From an uncultured Oscillospiraceae bacterium (GTDB lineage: Bacteria; Bacillota; Clostridia; Oscillospirales; Oscillospiraceae), in the NCBI GenBank assembly GCA_910583885.1, contig CAJUAC010000077.1, forward strand, positions 1 through 11,102: a stretch of DNA of 11,102 bases. Reading direction: 5' to 3'. Position 1 is the stretch's first letter; the number at the start of each line of letters is the position of its first letter. The notes beneath the pieces are model-generated. The model ran no database searches and was not told the DNA's origin. It saw nothing but the letters and a program-made list of their open reading frames with translations. Shown piece by piece: positions 6,844 to 11,102 of the stretch. Made by a program: the position numbers and the translations under genes.

Positions 6844-8064
6844 TTACCAGTTTTCAAACAGCCTCTTTGCGCAGCTGCCCAGTACCCAGAGGACCACGCC
6901 CGTGGGCAGCAGCACCAGGTAAGCGCTGCCCGCCGCCGCGTCGAAGAGCAGTCCGTATACCAGCTGTCCTACCGGCTGGGCACACATGGTGATGCTGGCT
7001 GTATAGGCCATTACCTTGCCTGTCATCTGTGCGGGGGTCCGCTCCTGGATAGCGGAGAGGGCGAAGATGGAGAACACCGTAACCGCTGCCTGGCCGCCGC
7101 AGAAGGCCGCCAGCAGGAGCCCGTACCGGCAAAGAGGCCCTGTTGGGAGCAGCATGGCCGCCCCTGCCAGGATGACACATCCCCCCATCGCCGATACCAG
7201 GCCATTCAGACGCCGGAAGGGCAGGCGTCCTGCCAGGGCGCCTGCCGCCAAGCCAGCCAGCACGGCCGCCAGGCCCATAGCGCTCTCCGCCGCACCATAA
7301 AGCTGGGCAGACAACCCCAGCTCCGCACGGATCAAAAACGGCAGGCCTACCACCACCGTCCCTACCGCAAAGGCGCTGCACAGCGCCACAAAGAGCAGCA
7401 GCCCCAGCACCTCCCGCCGCTCCCGGCGCAGGAAACGGGCGCTGTCCAGAAGATCCTCCCGCAGGATGTCGGCAATCCTCTGCTTTTCACCAGCCCGAAC
7501 GTTTGGCAGGCGGATGAAGCACTCCAAAAAGGCGGTCAGGAAAAAGCAGGCCGCAGCCGCAGCCAGGGCTGGACGGACCCCAAAGGCGGCATAAAACAGG
7601 CTGCCCAGGAAGGGTGCGGCCAGGCCCGTCAACGCGTTCACCTGGTTCACCACTGCATTGCCCCGGAGAATATTCTCCCCGCTCTGCATCTGGGGTACAC
7701 AGGCCTGGACGGTGGGCGATTCAAAGGCCCCCAGCACCGACAGTGCCGCCAGCAAAGCCCCTGTCACAGCAATCCCCCGGCTGTCAGCGAAGCATAGCAG
7801 TGCGGCTAATACTGCCAGCCCCGAAAACAAATCCAGGCACACCATGACTGTGCGCCGGTTGGCCCGGTCCGCCAGGACACCCCCAAAGGGGGTGAGCAGG
7901 ACCGTGGGGAGCATCGACGCGGACAGCAGGCCCCCAAACACTGCCGCTGAACCAGTTTTCTCCAGGACATACATAGACAGGGCAAATTTCAACGTGAAAT
8001 TCCCCACCAGGGAGAACACCTGCCCCATCACCAAAAGGGTGAAGTTCTTCGTAAATAGTTTCAT
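6844..8064 (-). CDS. MFS transporter, DHA3-like drug/metabolite exporter
   Basis: This is a predicted inner-membrane, proton-driven exporter of the major facilitator superfamily. The start at 8064 is chosen because AGGAGGGG (complement of 8071-8078) lies six bases before it; the eight extra in-frame codons upstream have no such site. The product is 406 residues with about twelve hydrophobic segments, the usual length. It begins MKLFTKNFTLLVMGQVFSLVGN and has the loop 2-3 signature GGVLADRANRRT (61-72), resembling the macrolide-efflux and EntS-type DHA3 branch. A TetR repressor gene lies directly upstream on the same strand, and two probable TetR operators lie in its leader region, so it is probably induced by a compound the repressor senses. 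The start codon overlaps the stop of a 57-residue open frame (ATGA). The exported compound is unknown. Confidence 0.92.
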   Translation of the reverse strand: MKLFTKNFTLLVMGQVFSLVGNFTLKFALSMYVLEKTGSAAVFGGLLSASMLPTVLLTPFGGVLADRANRRTVMVCLDLFSGLAVLAALLCFADSRGIAVTGALLAALSVLGAFESPTVQACVPQMQSGENILRGNAVVNQVNALTGLAAPFLGSLFYAAFGVRPALAAAAACFFLTAFLECFIRLPNVRAGEKQRIADILREDLLDSARFLRRERREVLGLLLFVALCSAFAVGTVVVGLPFLIRAELGLSAQLYGAAESAMGLAAVLAGLAAGALAGRLPFRRLNGLVSAMGGCVILAGAAMLLPTGPLCRYGLLLAAFCGGQAAVTVFSIFALSAIQERTPAQMTGKVMAYTASITMCAQPVGQLVYGLLFDAAAGSAYLVLLPTGVVLWVLGSCAKRLFENW

Positions 8065-8234
8065 CGCAATCCCCTCCTCAAAGTCCAACCTACTGCTAAC
8101 CCTCCTACCGCAGCTGGTGCGCCTGTATAGGCGTACGGCGGCGCCTGGGGGTGCCTCCCCCTCTCCCCCAGCCTGATGGCGGGCTGGGTCTGCCCTGCCG
8201 CCTGTTCCATGCGGCCTGTTTGTCCTGTCCTCAT
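8061..8234 (-). CDS. Possible 57-residue leader or small protein coupled to the exporter
   Basis: An open frame begins at ATG 8234 with a perfect AAAGGAGG (complement of 8241-8248) six bases before it, and its TGA overlaps the exporter start as ATGA. The exporter's own ribosome binding site lies inside this frame. The product is rich in Gly, Ala, Arg and Gln (starts MRTGQTGRMEQ, ends GWTLRRGLR), has no signal peptide or clear membrane helix, and is not recognised. Its composition could be chance translation of GC-rich DNA, but a strong initiation site plus a 4-base stop-start overlap is unusual for noise. It may be a leader that couples or tunes exporter translation, or a decayed gene. Confidence 0.5.
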   Translation of the reverse strand: MRTGQTGRMEQAAGQTQPAIRLGERGRHPQAPPYAYTGAPAAVGGLAVGWTLRRGLR

Positions 8235-8251
8235 GATGATCCTCCTTTTTC

Positions 8252-8270
8252 CATACCTACTAAAGGTATG
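8252..8270. promoter_or_regulatory. Probable TetR operator, proximal site before the exporter
   Basis: CATACCT-ACTAA-AGGTATG is a perfect 7-base dyad with a 5-base centre, the size expected of a TetR-family operator. It lies just upstream of the small ORF ribosome binding site, so a bound repressor could block elongation or initiation. The same pattern occurs at 8307-8325 and at 9062-9080. Confidence 0.75.
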
Positions 8271-8306
8271 TATTTGGCCCAAAAAGAATGCGCCTTCCGC
8301 GCAAAT

Positions 8307-8325
8307 CATACCTGATAAATGTATG
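8307..8325. promoter_or_regulatory. Probable TetR operator, distal site before the exporter
   Basis: CATACCT-GATAA-ATGTATG repeats the 19-base layout with one arm mismatch. Its centre is 55 bases from the centre of the proximal site, about five helical turns, which would put two bound dimers on roughly the same face of the DNA. It overlaps the candidate -10 TATGAT of the exporter. Confidence 0.75.
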
Positions 8326-8334
8326 TATAGGCCC

Positions 8335-8370
8335 TGGCAATCGCCGCCCATCGGGCGGCGTCCCTTGCCA
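8335..8370 (-). terminator. Hairpin after tetR, possible terminator without U-tract
   Basis: A perfect 8-base stem (CGCCGCCC 8342-8349 with GGGCGGCG 8353-8360, 3-base loop) is extended by outer arms TGGCAA (8335-8340) and TTGCCA (8365-8370). It lies two bases after the tetR stop. No T run follows in the leftward direction, so termination may be partial, with some read-through into the exporter. Confidence 0.5.
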
Positions 8371-8372
8371 TG

Positions 8373-9023
8373 CTATTCCCCCTGCTCGTCCTCCATGTTC
8401 TGGAAAAACCTTTCCGCCAATGCTACCATCTCCTCGTCAATCAGCGGCAGGCCGATACTGGCCATCATATCCCCCCAGCACCGGAACCGGCGCAGGACAT
8501 CTTCCTTGGTGCCCGGATATATCGAAGGGGCCAGCCATAGGTTGGGCAGCAGTGTCAGCAGCTCGGCCAGCTCCTTGGGGTACTTCGTATGGATCGAGCC
8601 GTCCCGCTGCCCCTCCTCAATCAGCTCCAGAAAGCGGGGCGTGGCCAGCTTCTGGTTGTTCTGGATGTTCTCCGCCAGGATATGGGGGTTCTTCAAAAGT
8701 GGGATCGACTGCCGGCTTAACCTTGACCACTCCGGGCTCTGGGTCAGGCGGACAACCTCCCGCATCTTCTCTAACCCGTTCAAATCCCTCCTCCCCTGCA
8801 CTGCGTCAAAGGGGTTGCCCTCGTGGAACATCTTATCCCCCAGGGCATCCATGATATCCGACTTGGACTTGAAATGGTGGTAGACCGCCCCCTTTGTCAG
8901 GCCGCCCAGCTGATCCACAATATCCTGAATCGTTGTCTGCTCGTACCCCTTCTCCAGAAAAAGTCGTTTCGCCGCCTCCAGGATCTTCTCTACCGTTTCC
9001 TCCGGGTACTTGTTGCGGGCCAT
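8373..9023 (-). CDS. TetR/AcrR-family transcriptional repressor
   Basis: This is a predicted DNA-binding repressor that releases DNA when a small ligand binds its C-terminal pocket. I chose ATG 9023 because GGAGGT (complement of 9030-9035) lies six bases upstream; the extra 24 in-frame codons further up cross the promoter and operator. The product has 216 residues, standard for TetR proteins. The N-terminal domain fits well: an EKILEAAKRLFLEKGYEQTTIQDI opening, then the helix-turn-helix GLTKGAVYHHFKSKSDIMDAL (about 41-61). The helical C-terminal domain is family-specific and not recognised. The gene lies upstream of the exporter on the same strand and diverges from DUF4180. A 19-base dyad over its own start point and two copies before the exporter point to control of both. 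Confidence 0.92.
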   Translation of the reverse strand: MARNKYPEETVEKILEAAKRLFLEKGYEQTTIQDIVDQLGGLTKGAVYHHFKSKSDIMDALGDKMFHEGNPFDAVQGRRDLNGLEKMREVVRLTQSPEWSRLSRQSIPLLKNPHILAENIQNNQKLATPRFLELIEEGQRDGSIHTKYPKELAELLTLLPNLWLAPSIYPGTKEDVLRRFRCWGDMMASIGLPLIDEEMVALAERFFQNMEDEQGE

Positions 9024-9061
9024 TGCACCACCTCCACAGTAGGGCTGTCCTCCCCTGCCAA

Positions 9062-9080
9062 AATACATTCTCCAGGTATG
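9062..9080. promoter_or_regulatory. Probable TetR operator at the tetR transcription start
   Basis: Read leftward this is CATACCT-GGAGA-ATGTATT, the same 19-base layout as the two sites before the exporter, with the left arm identical. It begins five bases after the -10 hexamer and so covers the expected start point, which fits autorepression. A second overlapping symmetry, GGTAT (9075-9079) and ATACC (9089-9093), extends into the -10. Confidence 0.72.
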
Positions 9081-9085
9081 TTTGG

Positions 9086-9114
9086 AGTATACCAAAGGCC
9101 GGCGAGATTGTCAA
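9086..9114 (-). promoter_or_regulatory. Near-consensus sigma-A promoter of tetR
   Basis: Read leftward, TTGACA (9114-9109) is followed after exactly 17 bases by TATACT (9091-9086). This is a perfect -35 and a 5/6 -10, 63 bases from the tetR start. Such a strong promoter for a regulator makes sense if it is normally shut by the operator just downstream. Confidence 0.85.
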
Positions 9115-9137
9115 TCCCTTTTCCGCAGATACTGCCC

Positions 9138-9166
9138 TTTACGAAACCCACCTTATATGCTATAAT
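9138..9166 (+). promoter_or_regulatory. Promoter of the DUF4180 gene with extended -10
   Basis: TTTACG (9138-9143), 17 bases, then TATAAT (9161-9166) preceded by TGC, giving an extended -10. It points rightward, 48 bases before the DUF4180 start, and diverges from the tetR promoter. The tetR operator is some 60 bases away, so no direct shared control is evident. Confidence 0.8.
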
Positions 9167-9213
9167 ACCGGAGAAACCGGAATTTGCACGGCAGCCTGAG
9201 ACAGGAGGACAAC

Positions 9214-9582
9214 ATGAAAATTGAACAATTCAACGAAAACGGCAGCCTGATTGCCGTCATTTCCGGCGACGAAAAAGTACTTGTCGATGTACAGTCCGCA
9301 TTAGACCTGGTGATGACGGTCCGGTATGAGACCGGCGCAGCAAAGCTCGCAATTGACAAGCGCGCTGTTGCTGATGAGTTTTTTATCCTCAGCACCGGTA
9401 TGGCTGGCGAGATTTTACAGAAGTTCATCAATTACCACATCAAAGCAGCGATCTGGGGGGATTACTCCCATTATACGAGCCAGCCGCTGAAGGATTTTAT
9501 TTTTGAATCAAACCATGGCAAAGATTTTTTCTTTGTCGCAACAAAAGAAGAGGCCGTCAGGCGGCTGGCAGAGATTTCTTAG
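9214..9582 (+). CDS. DUF4180 domain-containing protein
   Basis: This is a small soluble protein of unknown function, 122 residues, about the whole length of the DUF4180 domain. I start at ATG 9214 with AGGAGG (9203-9208) five bases upstream; the frame extends ten codons further without a site. The family is recognised from the opening IAVISGDEKVLVDVQSALDLV (13-33), DEFFILSTGMAGEILQKFINYHIKAAI (54-80) and SNHGKDFFFVATKEEAVRRL (99-118). There is no signal peptide or membrane helix. It has its own promoter and diverges from the TetR repressor gene. Its GC content is intermediate (about 48% in a sampled stretch) between the operon to the left and the AT-rich segment to the right. I know of no established activity for this family. 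Confidence 0.85.
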   Translation: MKIEQFNENGSLIAVISGDEKVLVDVQSALDLVMTVRYETGAAKLAIDKRAVADEFFILSTGMAGEILQKFINYHIKAAIWGDYSHYTSQPLKDFIFESNHGKDFFFVATKEEAVRRLAEIS

Positions 9583-9589
9583 CCGCCTG
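9558..9589 (+). terminator. Hairpin spanning the DUF4180 stop codon
   Basis: CAGGCGGCT (9558-9566) pairs with AGCCGCCTG (9581-9589), a perfect 9-base stem with a 14-base loop, overlapping the TAG stop. No T run follows, so an intrinsic terminator is uncertain; it may protect the mRNA 3' end. Confidence 0.4.
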
Positions 9590-9754
9590 CGGGCAGGTTC
9601 CGGTTGACAGGGCGGCTGCCGCAGTTGGGCATCTGCCCTGCCCTCTTCCCGGGAAACTGCCTTTCCTGTGCAAATTACCGACTCCCTTTTCAGCTTTCAG
9701 CCTTGGTGTGGTTCAATGACGGTTGACAAAGCGATTCGTCAAAATATCTAAAGA
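9583..9754. other. Non-coding junction between GC-rich and AT-rich segments
   Basis: No gene is seen here. The stretch contains an inverted repeat CAGGGC (9608-9613) / GCCCTG (9635-9640), the palindrome TTCCCGGGAA (9646-9655), and CGGTTGACA twice (9601-9609 and 9720-9728). Base composition changes from GC-rich to AT-rich across it. No transposase, integrase or clear insertion-sequence ends are visible. Confidence 0.5.
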
Positions 9755-9780
9755 GGCAGTCACGTTGAAAGGCGACTGCC
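9741..9780 (-). terminator. Likely intrinsic terminator of the acetyltransferase gene
   Basis: Read leftward, GGCAGTC (9780-9774), a 12-base loop and GACTGCC (9761-9755) form a 7-base stem followed by the T-rich tail TCTTTAGATATTTT (9754-9741). It lies about 30 bases after the acetyltransferase stop. An outer 8-base inverted repeat, AAATATCT (9742-9749) with AGATATTT (9804-9811), surrounds it. Confidence 0.62.
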
Positions 9781-9809
9781 CAATAAATCGGAGTTAGCTG
9801 ATCAGATAT

Positions 9810-10295
9810 TTAGACCTCTTTATATAACAGCCAAAAGCAAGGACATGATCTCGGCTGCATATTTTCGTCTCTGTCGCAAGGATCTTCTGCACACTCTTTT
9901 CCCTTTATTGTAAAACCAAGCCGCATATATAAACGAATATTAGCCATATCTGTGGTGTCAACACCAATAGATATCCTTTGATATCCCAAATCCTTTATGT
10001 GCTCCATTACGTGGCAGATCAGCTTTGACCCTAATCCCTGACCACGGAAATCTGTTCTAACTCTAAATGCACAAAGATAAGCAGTTCTTTTGCCATCTGC
10101 AAAATCCTTGTCCTCAAGGTCATAGAAAACATACAGCTCTCCAACCAGTTCTCCATCATAGTCGAGCGTCCAAAATTCAGCATTCCCCCTTTTTATGTTG
10201 TCGCAAAAGAATTTTGCATTAGAAGAAGCATTATGAATACTTTCATATCCCCACAATTTCAACAACTCATGCTCTGCTGCTCCTCTAATCTTCAT
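9810..10295 (-). CDS. GNAT-family N-acetyltransferase
   Basis: This is a predicted cytosolic enzyme that moves the acetyl group of acetyl-CoA to an amine, 161 residues, standard GNAT length. The start at 10295 is preceded by GGAGG (complement of 10305-10309) at nine bases, and a promoter sits just upstream; the 56 further in-frame codons cross that promoter and are rejected. The acetyl-CoA binding motif is FRVRTDFRGQGLGSKLI with R84-G-Q-G-L-G89, and motif B is N119-IRLYMRLGF (119-128). The tail is cysteine-rich (C135, C140, C151, C153). GC content is near 38%, unlike the operons to the left. The substrate is unknown: an antibiotic, a polyamine or a protein amino terminus are all possible. Confidence 0.88.
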   Translation of the reverse strand: MKIRGAAEHELLKLWGYESIHNASSNAKFFCDNIKRGNAEFWTLDYDGELVGELYVFYDLEDKDFADGKRTAYLCAFRVRTDFRGQGLGSKLICHVMEHIKDLGYQRISIGVDTTDMANIRLYMRLGFTIKGKECAEDPCDRDENMQPRSCPCFWLLYKEV

Positions 10296-10331
10296 AGGCT
10301 TTATCCTCCAAATCTTTAATTTTTTATTCAG

Positions 10332-10360
10332 ATTATAGCATATCATGGCGGCTGTATCAA
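10332..10360 (-). promoter_or_regulatory. Strong promoter of the acetyltransferase gene
   Basis: Read leftward, TTGATA (10360-10355), 17 bases, then a perfect TATAAT (10337-10332) preceded by TGC, an extended -10. It sits 37 bases before the chosen start and rules out the longer open frame as coding. Confidence 0.85.
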
Positions 10361-10394
10361 CATACTTTTGTAGAAACTGCTGAAGTTGCAACAT

Positions 10395-10436
10395 AGCAAC
10401 ACTTTTCTTAAGTCCCTTATCCGTTTGAGTGTTGCT
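10395..10436. repeat. 9-base inverted repeat between divergent genes
   Basis: AGCAACACT (10395-10403) and AGTGTTGCT (10428-10436) are perfect complements separated by 24 bases. The palindrome GTTGCAAC (10385-10392) adjoins, sharing the GCAAC core. The pair lies between the acetyltransferase promoter and the SdpI-like gene and could be a regulator site or a remnant; no function is shown. Confidence 0.5.
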
Positions 10437-10470
10437 GGGGATACACTTCGTCGATTTCACCAATCACATA

Positions 10471-10499
10471 TTGACACGTGAAGCGGGTTCATGATAGGA
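10471..10499 (+). promoter_or_regulatory. Weak candidate promoter of the SdpI-like gene
   Basis: A perfect TTGACA (10471-10476) stands 17 bases before ATAGGA (10494-10499), a poor -10. It is the only promoter-like pair ahead of the SdpI-like gene, so it is offered as a low-confidence site. Confidence 0.3.
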
Positions 10500-10535
10500 C
10501 CAATCCGACAAATCAAAATTTATGGGGAGATTGCA

Positions 10536-10922
10536 ATGATTGGCTTTTGGCTTTTCATGTTGATTATAGATTTACTTGCTCCATGTGCCATGATTGGACT
10601 TGGAAAGCTATTTTTGAACAAAGCCCCCAAAAATATCAATTCTACATTTGGTTACAGAACGACAATGTCGATGAAGAATCAGGACACATGGCAATTTGCT
10701 CACAAGCATTGCGGTAAGTTGTGGTTCAGGTTTGGGTTAATATTATTGCTCCTATCTATCATCCCACTGCTGCTCGTGTTTGGGAAAGAAATTGAAATAA
10801 TTGCGACAGTTGGAACTGTGACATGCTTTGTTCAGCTTGTACCGATTTTAGGTTCTATTATTCCAACTGAAATTGCACTTAGGAAAGCGTTTGAAACGAA
10901 TGGAAAGCGAAAACAATTATAA
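10536..10922 (+). CDS. SdpI-family membrane protein (short form)
   Basis: This is a small integral membrane protein, 128 residues. I start at ATG 10536 with GGGGAG (10524-10529) six bases upstream; 15 further in-frame codons lack a site. It has three hydrophobic segments: about 2-22, 66-82 and 88-110. The family signature lies between the first two, NINSTFGYRTTMSMKNQDTWQFAHKHCGKLW, with FGYRTTMSM at 38-46, and the tail IGSIIPTEIALRKAF is also typical by eye. The best-known member, Bacillus subtilis SdpI, protects cells from the SdpC toxin and holds a repressor at the membrane; that protein is longer, and short orphan forms like this have no settled role. No toxin or SdpR-like regulator gene is nearby. 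The GC content is about 35% in a sampled stretch. Confidence 0.85.
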   Translation: MIGFWLFMLIIDLLAPCAMIGLGKLFLNKAPKNINSTFGYRTTMSMKNQDTWQFAHKHCGKLWFRFGLILLLLSIIPLLLVFGKEIEIIATVGTVTCFVQLVPILGSIIPTEIALRKAFETNGKRKQL

Positions 10923-11076
10923 TCTATCAATTATTCAACTTCCAGTTTGTCAGGCGGATGATTCATTTGGATATTTTGACGAAGGACTTGAAAAATTAAG
11001 CAGTAGCAACACAAGGTTAATAAGGGAGTTTCTTAAAAGGGACATTACGCCAGAAGTCAAGAATAAATTGCAGTAA
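10900..11076 (+). CDS. Small hypothetical ORF overlapping the SdpI-like gene end
   Basis: A 58-residue frame runs from ATG 10900 to TAA 11076, overlapping the SdpI-like gene by 23 bases in another frame. The product (MESENNYNLSIIQ... ending ITPEVKNKLQ) is hydrophilic, with a helical-looking Lys/Glu-rich second half (SSSNTRLIREFLKRDITPEVKNK), and is not recognised. The only upstream purine stretch, AGGAA (10881-10885), is 14 bases away, so initiation would have to rely on coupling to the SdpI-like gene. It could instead be the 3' remnant of a larger gene whose front was lost. Moderate doubt that it is translated. Confidence 0.4.
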   Translation: MESENNYNLSIIQLPVCQADDSFGYFDEGLEKLSSSNTRLIREFLKRDITPEVKNKLQ

Positions 11077-11102
11077 ATTAGAATAATCAGCACAGCGCAC
11101 AA

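Larger units (their letters stand above)
8065..8372. promoter_or_regulatory. tetR-exporter intergenic and leader region
   Basis: This 308-base stretch between the repressor stop and the exporter start holds, read leftward, the hairpin after tetR (8335-8370), two dyad operators (8307-8325 and 8252-8270), and the small coupled ORF (8234-8061) with its ribosome binding site. No consensus promoter was found. The best candidates read leftward are TATGAT (8310-8305), overlapping the upstream operator but with no good -35, or TTGCCA (8340-8335) 17 bases from TATCAG (8317-8312). Either would be covered by a bound repressor. Weak short hairpins occur inside the small ORF (CGCCT-GTAT-AGGCG at 8120-8133; GGGGG-N5-CCCCC at 8147-8161). 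Confidence 0.5.

Noticed and set aside
6625..7797. 390-codon open frame on the plus strand
   Set aside because: It crosses the end of the M20 gene, the strong terminator and the antisense of the exporter; its Gln/Arg/His-rich translation is not protein-like.
9024..9095. 24-codon N-terminal extension of the TetR protein
   Set aside because: It would begin at the promoter -10 and cross the operator; ATG 9023 has GGAGGT at ideal spacing and gives the normal TetR N-terminus.
9646..9655. TTCCCGGGAA palindrome as an operator
   Set aside because: A single 10-base palindrome in GC-rich non-coding DNA, not near a promoter and not repeated.
9601..9728. CGGTTGACA direct repeats as attachment-site ends
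   Set aside because: Nine bases is too short, they flank no gene, and no integrase is present.
9742..9811. Outer inverted repeat around the hairpin as a recombination site
   Set aside because: The hairpin plus T-rich tail downstream of the acetyltransferase gene is explained more simply as its terminator.
10296..10463. 56-codon N-terminal extension of the acetyltransferase
   Set aside because: The extension crosses a clear TTGATA-17-TATAAT promoter, and the GNAT domain begins properly at 10295 with a ribosome binding site.

Overview
The window looks like a piece of a Gram-positive Clostridia chromosome, plausibly an Oscillospirales-type gut anaerobe. The reasons are the high-GC coding (about 60% in sampled stretches), strong AGGAGG ribosome binding sites on nearly every gene, a lipoprotein-type binding protein, and clostridial-looking DUF4180, TetR and SdpI proteins. 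The genus is inference from sequence style only.

Bases 1-6804 hold one rightward operon. It encodes the end of a DppC/OppC-type permease, two ATPases (DppD/OppD and DppF/OppF types), a peptide-binding lipoprotein, an M20D amidohydrolase and a second M20 metallopeptidase. The genes are tightly packed, with 8-base and 1-base overlaps, and the block ends at a strong intrinsic terminator. Together they look like an import-and-cleave pathway: the transporter brings in a peptide-like, possibly N-acylated, compound and the two predicted cytosolic metal hydrolases break it down. The second permease subunit should lie just left of the window.

Bases 6844-9213 hold a leftward regulator and efflux unit. 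A TetR-family repressor gene lies upstream of a 12-helix MFS exporter, and both are read leftward. Three copies of a 19-base dyad (CATACCT-N5-AKGTATK) lie in this unit: two in front of the exporter and one over the tetR transcription start, just downstream of a near-consensus promoter. This suggests a self-contained ligand-sensing efflux switch. A 57-codon open frame with its own strong ribosome binding site overlaps the exporter start codon by ATGA.

A DUF4180 gene (9214-9582) diverges from tetR. After about 9660 the base composition falls to about 35-40% GC and the style changes. This last segment carries a leftward GNAT acetyltransferase with its own promoter and terminator, a rightward short SdpI-type membrane protein, and a small overlapping open frame. 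It looks like an accessory or acquired segment.

No tRNA, rRNA, CRISPR array, transposase or integrase gene was seen. Nothing here proves an unknown system. The most interesting points are the three-operator TetR switch with its coupled small ORF, the peptide transporter paired with two hydrolases and an altered binding-pocket motif, and the orphan SdpI-like gene in the AT-rich tail.
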